Source of the DNA: Pseudoduganella umbonata
GTDB taxonomy: Bacteria; Pseudomonadota; Gammaproteobacteria; Burkholderiales; Burkholderiaceae_D
Assembly (NCBI RefSeq): GCF_014192225.1
Contig: NZ_JACHXS010000004.1
Coordinates: forward strand, 297,939 to 361,938
DNA: 64,000 nt
Direction: 5' to 3'
Both the position numbers and the translations under genes were made by a program. Each line of letters opens with the position of its first letter. Positions within the stretch are counted from its first letter, which is position 1. The notes under the pieces are model-generated. The model saw only the letters and a list, made by a program, of their open reading frames with translations. It did not search any database and was not told the origin of the DNA. Below, piece by piece: positions 23,297 through 31,669 of this stretch.

Positions 23297-25570
23297 ATGA
23301 GCCACCCTTCAGCCCACGCCCGTCCCCTCGCCCATCTGACCCTGCGCGCCGCCGCCGCGGCCATCCTCGGCATCCTGCCGGCCTGGTACGCGCACGCGCA
23401 GACCGCCGCGCAGGAAACCGTCAATCAAACGACACCAGCGCCGCCGGCCACGCTGGCCGAAATCGAAGTCACCGCCAGCCAGGATGCGACCACCGAACAC
23501 AGTGGCTCCTACACGACGACCGGCCCGGTCGCCAGCGGTACGCGCCTGGACCTGACGCCGCGGGAGATACCGCAATCGCTGTCGGTCGTCACGCGCGCGC
23601 GCATGGAGGAACAGGGCCTGCAGACGCTGGCCGAAACCATGCAGCAGGTCACCGGCATCTACGTGAACTACAACGACACCGAGCGCATCACCTATAACGC
23701 GCGCGGCTATGCAGTCAACAACTTCCAGGTCGACGGCATGCTGAACCTGTTCGGCAGCTCGCTGAAGGCGAATGGCGACAACGTGGTGTACGACCGCATC
23801 GAAGTCGTGCGCGGCGCCACCGGGCTGACCACCGGTGCCGGCGACCCTTCGGCCACCATCAACCAGGTGCGCAAGCGGCCGACCCGCGAGTTCCAGGCCA
23901 GTGCCGCGCTGCGCATCGGCACCTACGACCTGCGCCGCGCGGAACTCGACATCGGCGGCCCGCTGGCGTTCGACGGCAAGCTGCGCGGCCGCTTCGTCAC
24001 CGCGAAGCAGAAGGCCGAGTCGTTCCGGCCCATGTATGAACAGGACCTCGGCGCGCTGTACGGCATCCTCGAAGCCGACCTGGGGACGGCCACCACGGTG
24101 GCGGTGGGTTACGAGCGGCAGCAATCCGATCCGCGCGGCTCCACGTGGGGCACCGTGCCCTACTGGAACGCCGACGGCTCGCTGGCCAACCTGCCGTCCG
24201 ACCTGAACCTGGCAACGCCGTGGAGCTCGTGGAACATGGATGAAAGGAAGACCTTCGCCACGGTGGAACACCGCTTCAATGCCGACTGGCGCCTGCGCGC
24301 CGGCTGGACCAAGGCCGACCGCGTGCAGGACGGCAGCCTGTACTTCGGCTACGGCGGCTACCCGCGCGCCGACGGCAGCGGCATCGTCGCCGCCTATAAC
24401 CGGTTCCCTGTCGACGAAACGATGGACGTGCTGGAAGTGAACGTGGACGGCAAGTTCGACTTGTTCGGCCGCCGCCACGACGTGGTGTTCGGCTGGGGCA
24501 AGGCGGATCGCGAGACGGTGTCCGGGCGCGTTACGCTCGGCGCAATGCCCGCCGGCTACGACAGGATCCCGAACTGGCAGACCTGGACCGGCGACATCGC
24601 GCAATTCCCGGCCACCATCGAACCGGTTCCGACCAGCATCGGCAGCGTCGACCAGAAGGCCGCGTTCATTGCCACCCGCCTGAACCTGACGGACGAACTG
24701 AAAGCGGTGGTCGGCATGCGCCACGGCGACTACGCGACGACGACGCGCAACTTCAGCGCGGCAGGCGCCGTCACCAGCACCACCGGCTATGCGCTGAACG
24801 CCATCAACACCCCGTACGTGGGCCTGCTGTACGACCTGAACCGGGACTGGACCGTGTACACCTCGTACACCAGCATCTTCCAGCCGCAGAACCTGCGCGA
24901 CCGGAACAACGACTTCCTCGAACCGGTGGACGGCAACAATATCGAGGCCGGCATCAAGGCCGAACTGTTCGACCGCCGCGTGAACTTCGCGGCGGCCGTG
25001 TTCAAGAGCGAAAAGGACAACCTGGGCGAGATCGACGACAGCGTGCCGCCGAATTCCCTGCCGGGGGCCGTGCAGGCCTACCGTTCCACCGGCAAGGGCA
25101 ACAAGGTCGACGGCTTCGAGGCCGAGGCTTCCGGCCAGGTCACGCGCGACTGGAACCTCTCCGCCGGCTACAGCCACACCCGCTCGCGCGATGCGCGCGG
25201 CAACCCGATCAACACCATCGTTCCGCGCAACATGCTGAAAGTGTTCACCACCTACCGCTTCGGCGCGGAGCGGCGCTACACGGTGGGCGGCGGTGTGAAC
25301 TGGCAGAGCAACCTGTGGAGCACCGCGCAGCAGCCGACCGGCGCGTTCAACGCCAGCGGCACACCCGTCACGGCGCTGTCACGCATCTCGCAGGGCTCGA
25401 TCTGGCTGGCCAGCCTGATGGCCAGCTACCGCATCAACGACCATCTCACGGCCAGCGTTAATGTGAACAACCTGTTCGACAAGACGTATTACAACCGCGT
25501 GGGCTTCTACAACGGCCTGCACTATGCGGACCCGCGCACGGCGTCGGCAACGCTGCGGGCGCAGTTCTGA
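23297..25570 (+). CDS. TonB-dependent siderophore receptor (FhuE/FpvA/PupB-like), 757 aa
   Basis: An outer-membrane ferric-siderophore receptor. A signal peptide ([20 protein letters not shown]) is followed by a TonB box-like LAEIEVTAS, a plug with [36 protein letters not shown] (diagnostic of the FhuE/PupB group), [32 protein letters not shown], then a 22-strand-type barrel ending [21 protein letters not shown]. There is no N-terminal signalling (secretin/TonB short) domain, so it is a plain transporter. The start at 23297 is the first Met before the signal peptide; the ribosome site is weak. A Fur box precedes it. The substrate is probably a hydroxamate or mixed siderophore by family, not by direct evidence. 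Confidence 0.92.
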   Translation: MSHPSAHARPLAHLTLRAAAAAILGILPAWYAHAQTAAQETVNQTTPAPPATLAEIEVTASQDATTEHSGSYTTTGPVASGTRLDLTPREIPQSLSVVTRARMEEQGLQTLAETMQQVTGIYVNYNDTERITYNARGYAVNNFQVDGMLNLFGSSLKANGDNVVYDRIEVVRGATGLTTGAGDPSATINQVRKRPTREFQASAALRIGTYDLRRAELDIGGPLAFDGKLRGRFVTAKQKAESFRPMYEQDLGALYGILEADLGTATTVAVGYERQQSDPRGSTWGTVPYWNADGSLANLPSDLNLATPWSSWNMDERKTFATVEHRFNADWRLRAGWTKADRVQDGSLYFGYGGYPRADGSGIVAAYNRFPVDETMDVLEVNVDGKFDLFGRRHDVVFGWGKADRETVSGRVTLGAMPAGYDRIPNWQTWTGDIAQFPATIEPVPTSIGSVDQKAAFIATRLNLTDELKAVVGMRHGDYATTTRNFSAAGAVTSTTGYALNAINTPYVGLLYDLNRDWTVYTSYTSIFQPQNLRDRNNDFLEPVDGNNIEAGIKAELFDRRVNFAAAVFKSEKDNLGEIDDSVPPNSLPGAVQAYRSTGKGNKVDGFEAEASGQVTRDWNLSAGYSHTRSRDARGNPINTIVPRNMLKVFTTYRFGAERRYTVGGGVNWQSNLWSTAQQPTGAFNASGTPVTALSRISQGSIWLASLMASYRINDHLTASVNVNNLFDKTYYNRVGFYNGLHYADPRTASATLRAQF

Positions 25571-25607
25571 CGCTCCTGTCCCGGCCCGCCACTGCCGGGA
25601 ACTTCGC

Positions 25608-26360
25608 TCAGGGGTTGACCACCACCTCGCGGCCGTTCAGCGGCTGCACCGGACGGGCGTTCATCCGGTACAGCTTGCGAAACGCCGCCAGCTGTGCGGG
25701 CGAGACTTCCACCGGCTGCTTCAGGATATGCCAGCGCACGCCTTCGCTGCAGGGCGGCGTCGTCAGCGAACCGGTATAGCCGTAGTAGCTGCGCCGCGCG
25801 GGCAGCAGCGTAGCGGGATCGAACTCGACGCCCGCGGCCCGCTTTTCTCCCGCCGCCGCCGGCATGCCGGCGAACACGGGTGCCAGCGCCGCATTGTCGC
25901 GGCCCTTCCTGAACAGGACCGCCACCACGGCCAGTTCGCCGGCGTCGTTTTTGTGCACCAGGTGGGCCACCAGCGGATAGCGCCGGCCGTTGATGGCTTC
26001 CTCGCTCGGCGTGTGGAAGTGGAACTGCACCAGCCGGTACCTGGTGCCGGCCACCTCGATGCCGCCACCGTCGGCCAGGTCGACCTGCACCGTATGGCCG
26101 TTGTTGACGATATCGGCGCTGCCGGCGCGGTAGCCGAAGCCGATCGGCGCCGACGTGCCCGCCCTGTGCGCACGGATATTGACGGGCGATTGCGCCTTGC
26201 CCTCCCGGCAGGCGGAAAATTCCGGCGCCAGCTCGCCCCAGTGTTCGGCGCCCGCCTTGCCCTGGTATTCCCAGTGGGTGCTGTTACCGGCCGCTCCCGC
26301 ACCTGCCGCGACGGCCAGCGCCGCCAATGGCGCTATCGCCAGCTTCACTCTCGAATTCAA
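25608..26360 (-). CDS. Alpha-class carbonic anhydrase, periplasmic, 250 aa
   Basis: An alpha carbonic anhydrase (CO2 + water to bicarbonate). After a signal peptide ([17 protein letters not shown]) comes [16 protein letters not shown], the typical opening, then [15 protein letters not shown], and the zinc ligands in [10 protein letters not shown] (two His) and AHLVHKN (third His). [19 protein letters not shown] is the conserved active-site segment. Length is normal for bacterial forms. The start is a TTG at 26360 with GAGGTG seven bases upstream. It is convergent with the siderophore receptor. Confidence 0.95.
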   Translation of the reverse strand: MNSRVKLAIAPLAALAVAAGAGAAGNSTHWEYQGKAGAEHWGELAPEFSACREGKAQSPVNIRAHRAGTSAPIGFGYRAGSADIVNNGHTVQVDLADGGGIEVAGTRYRLVQFHFHTPSEEAINGRRYPLVAHLVHKNDAGELAVVAVLFRKGRDNAALAPVFAGMPAAAGEKRAAGVEFDPATLLPARRSYYGYTGSLTTPPCSEGVRWHILKQPVEVSPAQLAAFRKLYRMNARPVQPLNGREVVVNP

Positions 26361-26781
26361 TGGACACCTCGTTCAATGGATGATGCCTGCTTGCCGGTTC
26401 GGGCATGGCTGTCCAGGGATGGGGGACACATGGGGGATACCGGGAAAGTGGCGATGGCCACCGATCATCGCGCTGCGCTGCCCTGCCCCGTTTGGGATGC
26501 CTGGCCGCCAGCGGATGGCGCGGTTCCGGCAAGCAGGCGCCAGCCGCTCCGCGCGATCATGCGAGCAAATTGCATACACATATTGTATACAAAAGAGGTT
26601 GGCCGGCACCTATGGCAGAGTCATGAGAGAAGATACTGCAGGTGTCGGGCCGCGTCGTGCGCGCGCCGAGAAGCACTGCCCGTTGATTGCCTCTCCCGCA
26701 GGCACGCGCAGTTTGACTTCACTTCATCAGGGCCACCGACGCACCCATCCCTGCGCTCCACAGCACAATGCGGCAAGGCCG
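26361..26781. other. Non-coding stretch with an orphan GntR-type operator
   Basis: I see no supportable gene here. At 26583-26592 there is a perfect TTGTATACAA, the palindrome bound by many FadR/VanR-type GntR regulators, with a related TTGCATACAC twelve bases upstream. A frame from the ATG at 26623 ([17 protein letters not shown]) resembles the basic start of a regulator but soon becomes meaningless and runs into the IS66 remnant. It may be the stump of a regulator gene removed by insertion. Confidence 0.35.
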
Positions 26782-26997
26782 TTATCGGAACGGCCAGGCT
26801 GAACGGTATCGACCCCGAAGCCTGGTTGCGCTATGTGCTGACGCATATCGCCGATCATCCTGTGAACCGTGTAGACGACTTCCTGCCCTGGAACTGTGCC
26901 GCCAAGCTGGCTGGCTGAACTCCGCTTCCCAGCGGTGTGACAAGCATCATCTCGTTTTAACTCTCGGTGCTCAAGACGGTGCTGAGAAGGCGCTTAC
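26782..26997 (+). mobile_element. IS66-family right-end remnant, copy 1
   Basis: This stretch encodes the last part of an IS66 transposase ([36 protein letters not shown]) and ends in CGCTTAC, the complement of the GTAAGCG that begins IS66 terminal repeats. Nothing of the rest of the element is present to the left. It is about 80 percent or more identical by eye to the stretch at 30309-30523, in the same orientation. It is dead, lacking tnpA, tnpB and most of tnpC. Confidence 0.75.
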
Positions 26998-27064
26998 GCT
27001 ATTCCGCTACAATTTTTAATTGTTGAGCTAATGTCTCCTGCGGTGGCGTAAGCCTCTGTTTTCT

Positions 27065-27095
27065 GGCCTATCCCTTCGGGGAGGGCCTTTTTTTT
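27065..27095 (+). terminator. Strong intrinsic terminator without an assigned gene
   Basis: GGCCTATCCC, loop TTCG, GGGAGGGCC forms a stable hairpin with a UUCG tetraloop, followed by eight T. It lies just after the IS66 end (26997), with a GC-poor stretch between. No protein gene ends here, so it may stop transcription out of the IS remnant or end a short RNA. Confidence 0.7.
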
Positions 27096-27387
27096 CGCGC
27101 CCGCGAGGTCCCACTTACGGCCCCGGCCAGGAGAGACGCTAAGTCCTCGGCGAACGACCAAGTGGCTAGTCAGCGCCCCCGGCCGTTTGCACCGTAAAGT
27201 GCAAGGCGCAATAAAGTAAGTGTAATTAAGAAAACTGGATAGTCGCACAGATTATTTGCATTATCGAAAAACCAACTTCGCTATTGAGTTGAGGCCCGAT
27301 AGACTTCCCGCTTTATCAATCGCGCAGGCCGGCAACGATAGGACGCTGCAGCGTGCTTAGCAGCTCTGCTACAACTAATAGGAACTC
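27096..27387. other. Intergenic leader of the sulfatase gene
   Basis: No gene is visible. A small perfect inverted repeat TTGCAC-CGTAAA-GTGCAA lies near 27186-27203. The ribosome site AGGAAC stands just before the sulfatase ATG. The stretch is clearly poorer in GC than the surrounding chromosome, which agrees with recent acquisition. Confidence 0.3.
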
Positions 27388-29309
27388 ATGGTAACAAGGC
27401 GTAAACTGCTGGCGGGTGCAGGAGCACTCGCTGGTCTCCCCTTCCTGAGCGCATGCGGCTCTGGCGAAAACATGTCCCTTCCGGACAGCCCCCCCAACAT
27501 TCTCTGGTTTATCAGCGACGACGCGAACCCCTATATCGGCGCCTACGGCGACCCGATAGCCCGCACGCCGACAATCGACCAGCTCGCCAGGACCGGCATC
27601 CTCTATCGAAATGTCTTCTCGACCGCCCCGGTGTGTGCGCCAACGCGATTCAGCCTGATCACCGGGGTCCTCCCGCAGAGCTGTGGCCCGGCACACCACA
27701 TGCGCGGTGTGGCGAAGCTGCCGGACATCATGCGCAGCGTGCCGGAGTACCTGCGCGCCCATGGCTACCACTGCACTAATAACTGGAAGACGGACTACAA
27801 CACCAATAGCTTCGACGAAACGAAGATATGGGACGAGAACTCGCGCACTGCGCATTGGCGCTCGCGCCCGGTCGGCAAACCGTTCTATTCGGTGATCACC
27901 ACGTTCACGACGCATGAAAGCGCGCTGATTCCCGGCGCAATCACCGAAGGAAACGTAAAGCCGGAACAGGTCAGGGTGCCTGCCTTCCTGCCCGATACGC
28001 CCAGCGTTCGCAGGGACCTGGCCAGCTACTACAACCGCATGGAGCGGATGGATGCGGAACTCGCCGCGGTGCTGAAACAACTGGACGACGACGGGCTTTC
28101 GGAGAACACGATCGTCTTCTACTTCTCTGACAACGGTGGCGTGATGCCCCGCTCGAAGCGTTTCCTCTACGACGAAGGCGTGCGTTGCCCCCTGGTGGTG
28201 CGCGTCCCTGAGCGATGGAGAAACGTCATTCCGAAAGGCTTGGGCAAGGAAGTCGAGACGCCGGTGGGGTTCATTGATTTCCCGCCCACTGTGCTGGCCC
28301 TGGCCGGCCTGACGGCGCCTGCTCACATGCAGGGCGAGCCGCTGCTCTCCGCGCTGGCATCGCGCTCCGATTTCCCGCGCACAACCAGCTATGTCTTCAG
28401 CATGCGCAACCGGATGGACGAACGGACCGACTTCAGCCGAGCAGTCACGGACGGCAATGAGCTCTATATCCGCCACTACATGCCGCACCGTCCCTGGGGC
28501 CTTCGCAATGCCTTTTCGGCGCAATTGCTCAGCTACCAGTCGTGGGAAACCGAACACCTGGCGGGCCGGCTGAATCCAGTGCAGGAGCGCTTCTGGAATG
28601 AAAAGCCTTTCGAGGAATTCTATGACCTGCGATCGGACCGCGACCAGATCAACAACCTGATCGACGATCCTTCGCGCCAGGCGAAGATCATCGAAATGCG
28701 CGCAGCCTTGGACGAGCAGATGCTCGCCATTAACGACAATGGCTTCATCCCGGAGAGCGCGGCACAGGAAGGCTACGAGGCGAGCCGGGTGCCTGGCGTC
28801 TATCCGCTTGCACGGCTGATCGAGCTGGGGGCATTGCAGCCCGGCGCCAACCGGACTCGCTGCCGCGGCTGCGCCAAGCTACCCTCGACAGCAATTCGTT
28901 GATACGCCATTGGGGTACGCAGGGTTTGCTGATGCTGGGCGAGAACGCCAGGCCTGCCATCGCCGATCTCGAACGCATGCTCGGCGACGAACTGCCGCAA
29001 ACCTGTGTGGTGGCGGCCGAAGCACTTGTCAAGCTCGTCCCCGGCCACCATGCGCTGAATGTGCTGATCGAGCTGTATGAAAGCCATCCGGTGGTGAAAG
29101 TGAGACTGCACGCCATCGAGGCGTTAACCCATGTCGGCGCTGCAGCGGCACCGGTCGTGGAGCGCATGCGCATCGCCACCATCAACACTAATGACGAGTA
29201 CCTCCTCGGTGCTGGAATCTACGCGGTGCTAGTGTTGAAGGGGCTCTACAAGCCCGGGATCGCGACCGTCGGCGACGCAGGCGTGGCATTGCTGCGTACG
29301 CTGGCATGA
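27388..29309 (+). pseudogene. Type I sulfatase lipoprotein with C-terminal HEAT repeats, split by a frameshift
   Basis: The first frame (27388-28902) is a type I sulfatase. It begins VTRRKLLAG with a twin-arginine-like signal and lipobox LSAC (Cys23). The catalytic motif is CAPTR with Cys83 as the residue converted to formylglycine; metal-binding LWFISDDANPYIGAYG and FYFSDNGGVMPRSKR also match. After GVYPLARLIELG the frame breaks at a run of five G (28827-28831). One extra G would give GIAARRQPDSLPRLRQ and join directly to the second frame, which continues LIRHWGTQGLLMLGENARPAI, HEAT-like repeats commonly fused to such sulfatases. The second part ends at 29309, overlapping the next start. It is a damaged gene, a slippage site, or a sequencing error. 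The catalytic domain itself is intact. Target sulfate ester unknown. Confidence 0.85.
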
Positions 29310-30271
29310 CGGCGCCTGGTGTTCCGGCATACCGCGGCATGCGGTTCATTGCGGGCGGCACGACCCTGATGGGGGCCGAGCGTTTCTATCCCGAAGAAGC
29401 GCCGGTCCGCCCGGTCGCCGTGGACGGCTTCTGGATCGACGAAACGCCGGTGACAAATGCGCATTTCAGCGCGTTCGTCGATGCGACCGGCTACCGCACG
29501 GTGGCGGAACTGCCGCTTGATCCCGCCGCATACCCGGGTGTCGAACTCCACTTGCTGAAATCCGGTTCGCTTTCGTTCGTGCTGCCTGGCGCACGGGACG
29601 GTGGCGATCGCACCAGGCCGACTCCGGGATGGCAATACGTGATCGGGGCCGACTGGCGGCATCCTGCCGGTCCAGGCAGCGATATCTATGGCTTGGATGA
29701 GCACCCGGTGGTGCACGTCGCCTATGCGGATGCACTGGCCTATGCGGCCTGGGCAGGTAAGGAACTGCCGACCGAAGCCGAATGGGAATTCGCAGCGCGA
29801 GGGGGCCTCGAGGGCAAGGACTACGCCTGGGGCGATACCCTGCTCCCAGACGGGCAATACCTGGCCAATTTCTGGCAGGGCGAGTTCCCGTTCGAGAATC
29901 TGGCGCTCGACGGCTATGCCGGCACCTCTCCCGTACGCAGCTATCCAGCAAACGGATACGGACTGTTCGACATAATCGGCAACGTATGGGAATGGACGGC
30001 CGACTGGTACGCTGACCCGTCCAGGAGCACCGCGTCCTGCCCGAATTGTATCCCGCGTAACCTGCGCGGCGCGTCTGAACAGGAGAGCCTTGTCCCTGGC
30101 GGCACAGGAGGGCGTATCGGTCGGAAAGTGATCAAGGGCGGTTCACATCTGTGCTCGCCGAGTTATTGCCAGCGCTATCGGCCTGCCGCGCGACAGCCGC
30201 AGTCGATCGATACCAGCACGTCCCATATCGGATTTCGCTGTGTGCTACGGAGTATGCACCCAGCGAGTTAA
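29306..30271 (+). CDS. Formylglycine-generating enzyme family protein (sulfatase activator), 321 aa
   Basis: An FGE/SUMF1-family enzyme that converts the sulfatase active-site Cys to formylglycine. Landmarks: MRFIAGGTTLMGAERFYPEEAPVRPVAVDGFWIDETPVTN at the start, HPVVHVAYADALAYAAWAGKELPTEAEWEFAARGG, NVWEWTADWY, and GGSHLCSPSYCQRYRPAARQ, which holds the two catalytic Cys (about residues 282 and 287) in the LCxxxYCxRYR arrangement. The C-terminus HIGFRCV is typical. The ATG overlaps the stop of the sulfatase/HEAT gene (ATGA), so enzyme and activator were one operon. No signal peptide is seen, which fits activation in the cytoplasm before Tat export. Confidence 0.92.
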   Translation: MTAPGVPAYRGMRFIAGGTTLMGAERFYPEEAPVRPVAVDGFWIDETPVTNAHFSAFVDATGYRTVAELPLDPAAYPGVELHLLKSGSLSFVLPGARDGGDRTRPTPGWQYVIGADWRHPAGPGSDIYGLDEHPVVHVAYADALAYAAWAGKELPTEAEWEFAARGGLEGKDYAWGDTLLPDGQYLANFWQGEFPFENLALDGYAGTSPVRSYPANGYGLFDIIGNVWEWTADWYADPSRSTASCPNCIPRNLRGASEQESLVPGGTGGRIGRKVIKGGSHLCSPSYCQRYRPAARQPQSIDTSTSHIGFRCVLRSMHPAS

Positions 30272-30308
30272 AGTCGCTGAATGTTCAGTCAGGTTTGATT
30301 GTACGGGC

Positions 30309-30523
30309 TTATCGGAACGGCCAAGCTGAACGGTATCTACCCAGAAGCCTGGTAGCGCGATGTGCTGACGCATATCGCCGATCAAGCCGTGAACTGTGTC
30401 GACGACTTCCTGCCCGGAACTGTGCCGCCAGGGTGGACGGCTGAACTCCGCTTCCCAGCGGTTTGGCAAGCATCATGTCGCTTTAACTCTCGGTGCTCAA
30501 GACGGTGCTGAGCAGACGCTTAC
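30309..30523 (+). mobile_element. IS66-family right-end remnant, copy 2
   Basis: A second copy of the IS66 tail: IGTAKLNGIYPEAW, then an in-frame stop (TAG at the position of the next Leu codon), then DVLTHIADQAVN and the same downstream sequence ending CGCTTAC. It is in the same orientation as copy 1, 3.5 kb away, and is more degraded. Together the two copies bracket the sulfatase and FGE genes. Confidence 0.75.
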
Positions 30524-30676
30524 CGATATGTCAGTACCGTGCCGCCCACAACGAGCGGCTTGCCGAAACCGTCGTTGAGTGAACACACGAGCATCCAGGC
30601 ATTTTTATAGGGCATGTCCAGCGCACGTGCCGGGTTGGCAAAAGGCATATGCGTTTCGCATTCGTCGAACACACCT
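30520..30676 (-). pseudogene. C-terminal fragment of an unknown protein cut by IS66
   Basis: On the minus strand the frame VFDECETHMPFANPARALDM continues PYKNAWMLVCSLNDGFGKPLVVGGTVLTYR and then stops at a TAA that is part of the IS66 terminal GTAAGCG. It has protein-like composition but no start. The upstream side is closed by a stop at about 30680. I do not recognise the family. It is probably the left-over of a gene hit by the insertion. Confidence 0.4.
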
Positions 30677-30713
30677 CATTGACCGGTGCCAGGCACACGC
30701 TACCTTTTCACGG

Positions 30714-30860
30714 CAGGTCTAAACCGATCTAAACGTGTCGATAAGCGTCTAATTCGCTCTCGTTCCGACAACCCGGCAATGAATAGCGTCTAAACCTTCC
30801 CGGCCCAGGTCTATTTCGGTCTCTCTCAGATCGAGGACAGTCTAAAACAACCTAATCGCC
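30714..30860. repeat. Cluster of GTCTAAA-type motifs, left group
   Basis: GGTCTAAAC, GATCTAAAC, CGTCTAATT, CGTCTAAAC, GGTCTATTTC, AGTCTAAAAC and CCTAATC occur within about 150 bases, far more often than expected in GC-rich DNA. A similar group lies at 31342-31513. No coding function is possible because the motif carries stop codons. Confidence 0.6.
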
Positions 30861-30906
30861 GCGTGCCGGTCCAATTTTTTATACCCATTCAGAGAGGACC
30901 GAAATC

Positions 30907-31340
30907 GTGGAATACGAATCGAAGCGGCCCGTGTACCTTACTGTTGCCGATCTCCTGCAACTGGAACTCCATTGGGCGATACCCGGCCAGGCATGAAGCC
31001 CGAAGCGTTCCTGATGGAATTGCTCAGGAGCTGGATGACAGCGAAAACCGAAACTCATGGCTCGCACATCAATGGCCCGGCATTGCGCGGCTTTCAATGG
31101 AAAACCTTGTTTCTGCCGGATGGAACGATCCTGCGTACGCACGACTAAAACGTCGAGTTCGCCAAAGTCAGGGGCGATCGCGTGTCTCGGACGATGGCGG
31201 CACGTTGACGCCATCGCTCTTCGCCAATCGCCGCTTGAATGGACGCAATGCATGGCGTTTCATCTGGCTACGCTTTCCTGGTGACGAAGCATGGATCCGG
31301 GCTGACGACTGCCGGGCACGCTTTAATGGCCGTCCGCGAA
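30907..31340 (+). pseudogene. Decayed pair of small genes of unknown family
   Basis: A GTG start at 30907 with AGAGAGGA upstream opens VEYESKRPVYLTVADLLQ and ends at TGA, overlapping the ATG of a second frame: MKPEAFLMELLRSWMTAKTE, then FQWKTLFLPDGTILRTHD and a stop. Reading through the stop gives NVEFAKVRGDRVS, and a shift of frame gives SDDGGTLTPSLFANRRLNGR, NAWRFIWLRFPGDEAWIRADD. The three pieces read as one protein broken by a nonsense codon and a frameshift. I do not know the family. The remnant is flanked on both sides by GTCTAAA motif clusters. Confidence 0.5.
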
Positions 31341-31341
31341 A

Positions 31342-31513
31342 CCGGTCTAAAGATGGACCGCGACAGTCTAAAACGGTCTGAAATGCCCATACCGGCCAGT
31401 CTATTTCACCGCAATCTTCGCCAGAAAAAGTCGATTCCGGTCTAAAGTTTCAGGAGCAGCGCTGATTCTGGACCGTATTAGACCATTCGGGCGCGTTCTA
31501 GAGCGCTTTAGAC
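31342..31513. repeat. Cluster of GTCTAAA-type motifs, right group
   Basis: CGGTCTAAAG (twice), AGTCTAAAAC, GGTCTGAAA, AGTCTATTTC and, inverted, GTATTAGACC and CTTTAGACCG lie within 172 bases. Orientation changes near 31475. The rest, up to 31669, holds no gene I can support. Confidence 0.6.
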
Positions 31514-31669
31514 CGAGTGGCGAAAAGGGTAGCGTGCACCCGGACCCCCATGGCCCGGACGAGTATTTCAGTGCGCACGGCACCGGCCCCCTGCGGGCGG
31601 TGTTCCGGGTTTTTCGTCGACGGGCCGCTGCCGGCGGCGCGCCTGCAGCGCCGGCCAGGCAGCCATCTG

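Noticed and set aside
26782..30523. An intact composite transposon
   Set aside because: Both IS66 copies are only right-end fragments lacking transposase function, and the second has a nonsense codon, so the unit cannot move by itself.
30714..31513. Integron attC sites or a cassette array
   Set aside because: GTCTAAA resembles part of the attC core, but the required GTTRRRY partner and folded structure are missing and there is no integrase in the window.
30714..31513. CRISPR array
   Set aside because: The repeated unit is only seven to nine bases with irregular spacing and no cas genes are present.
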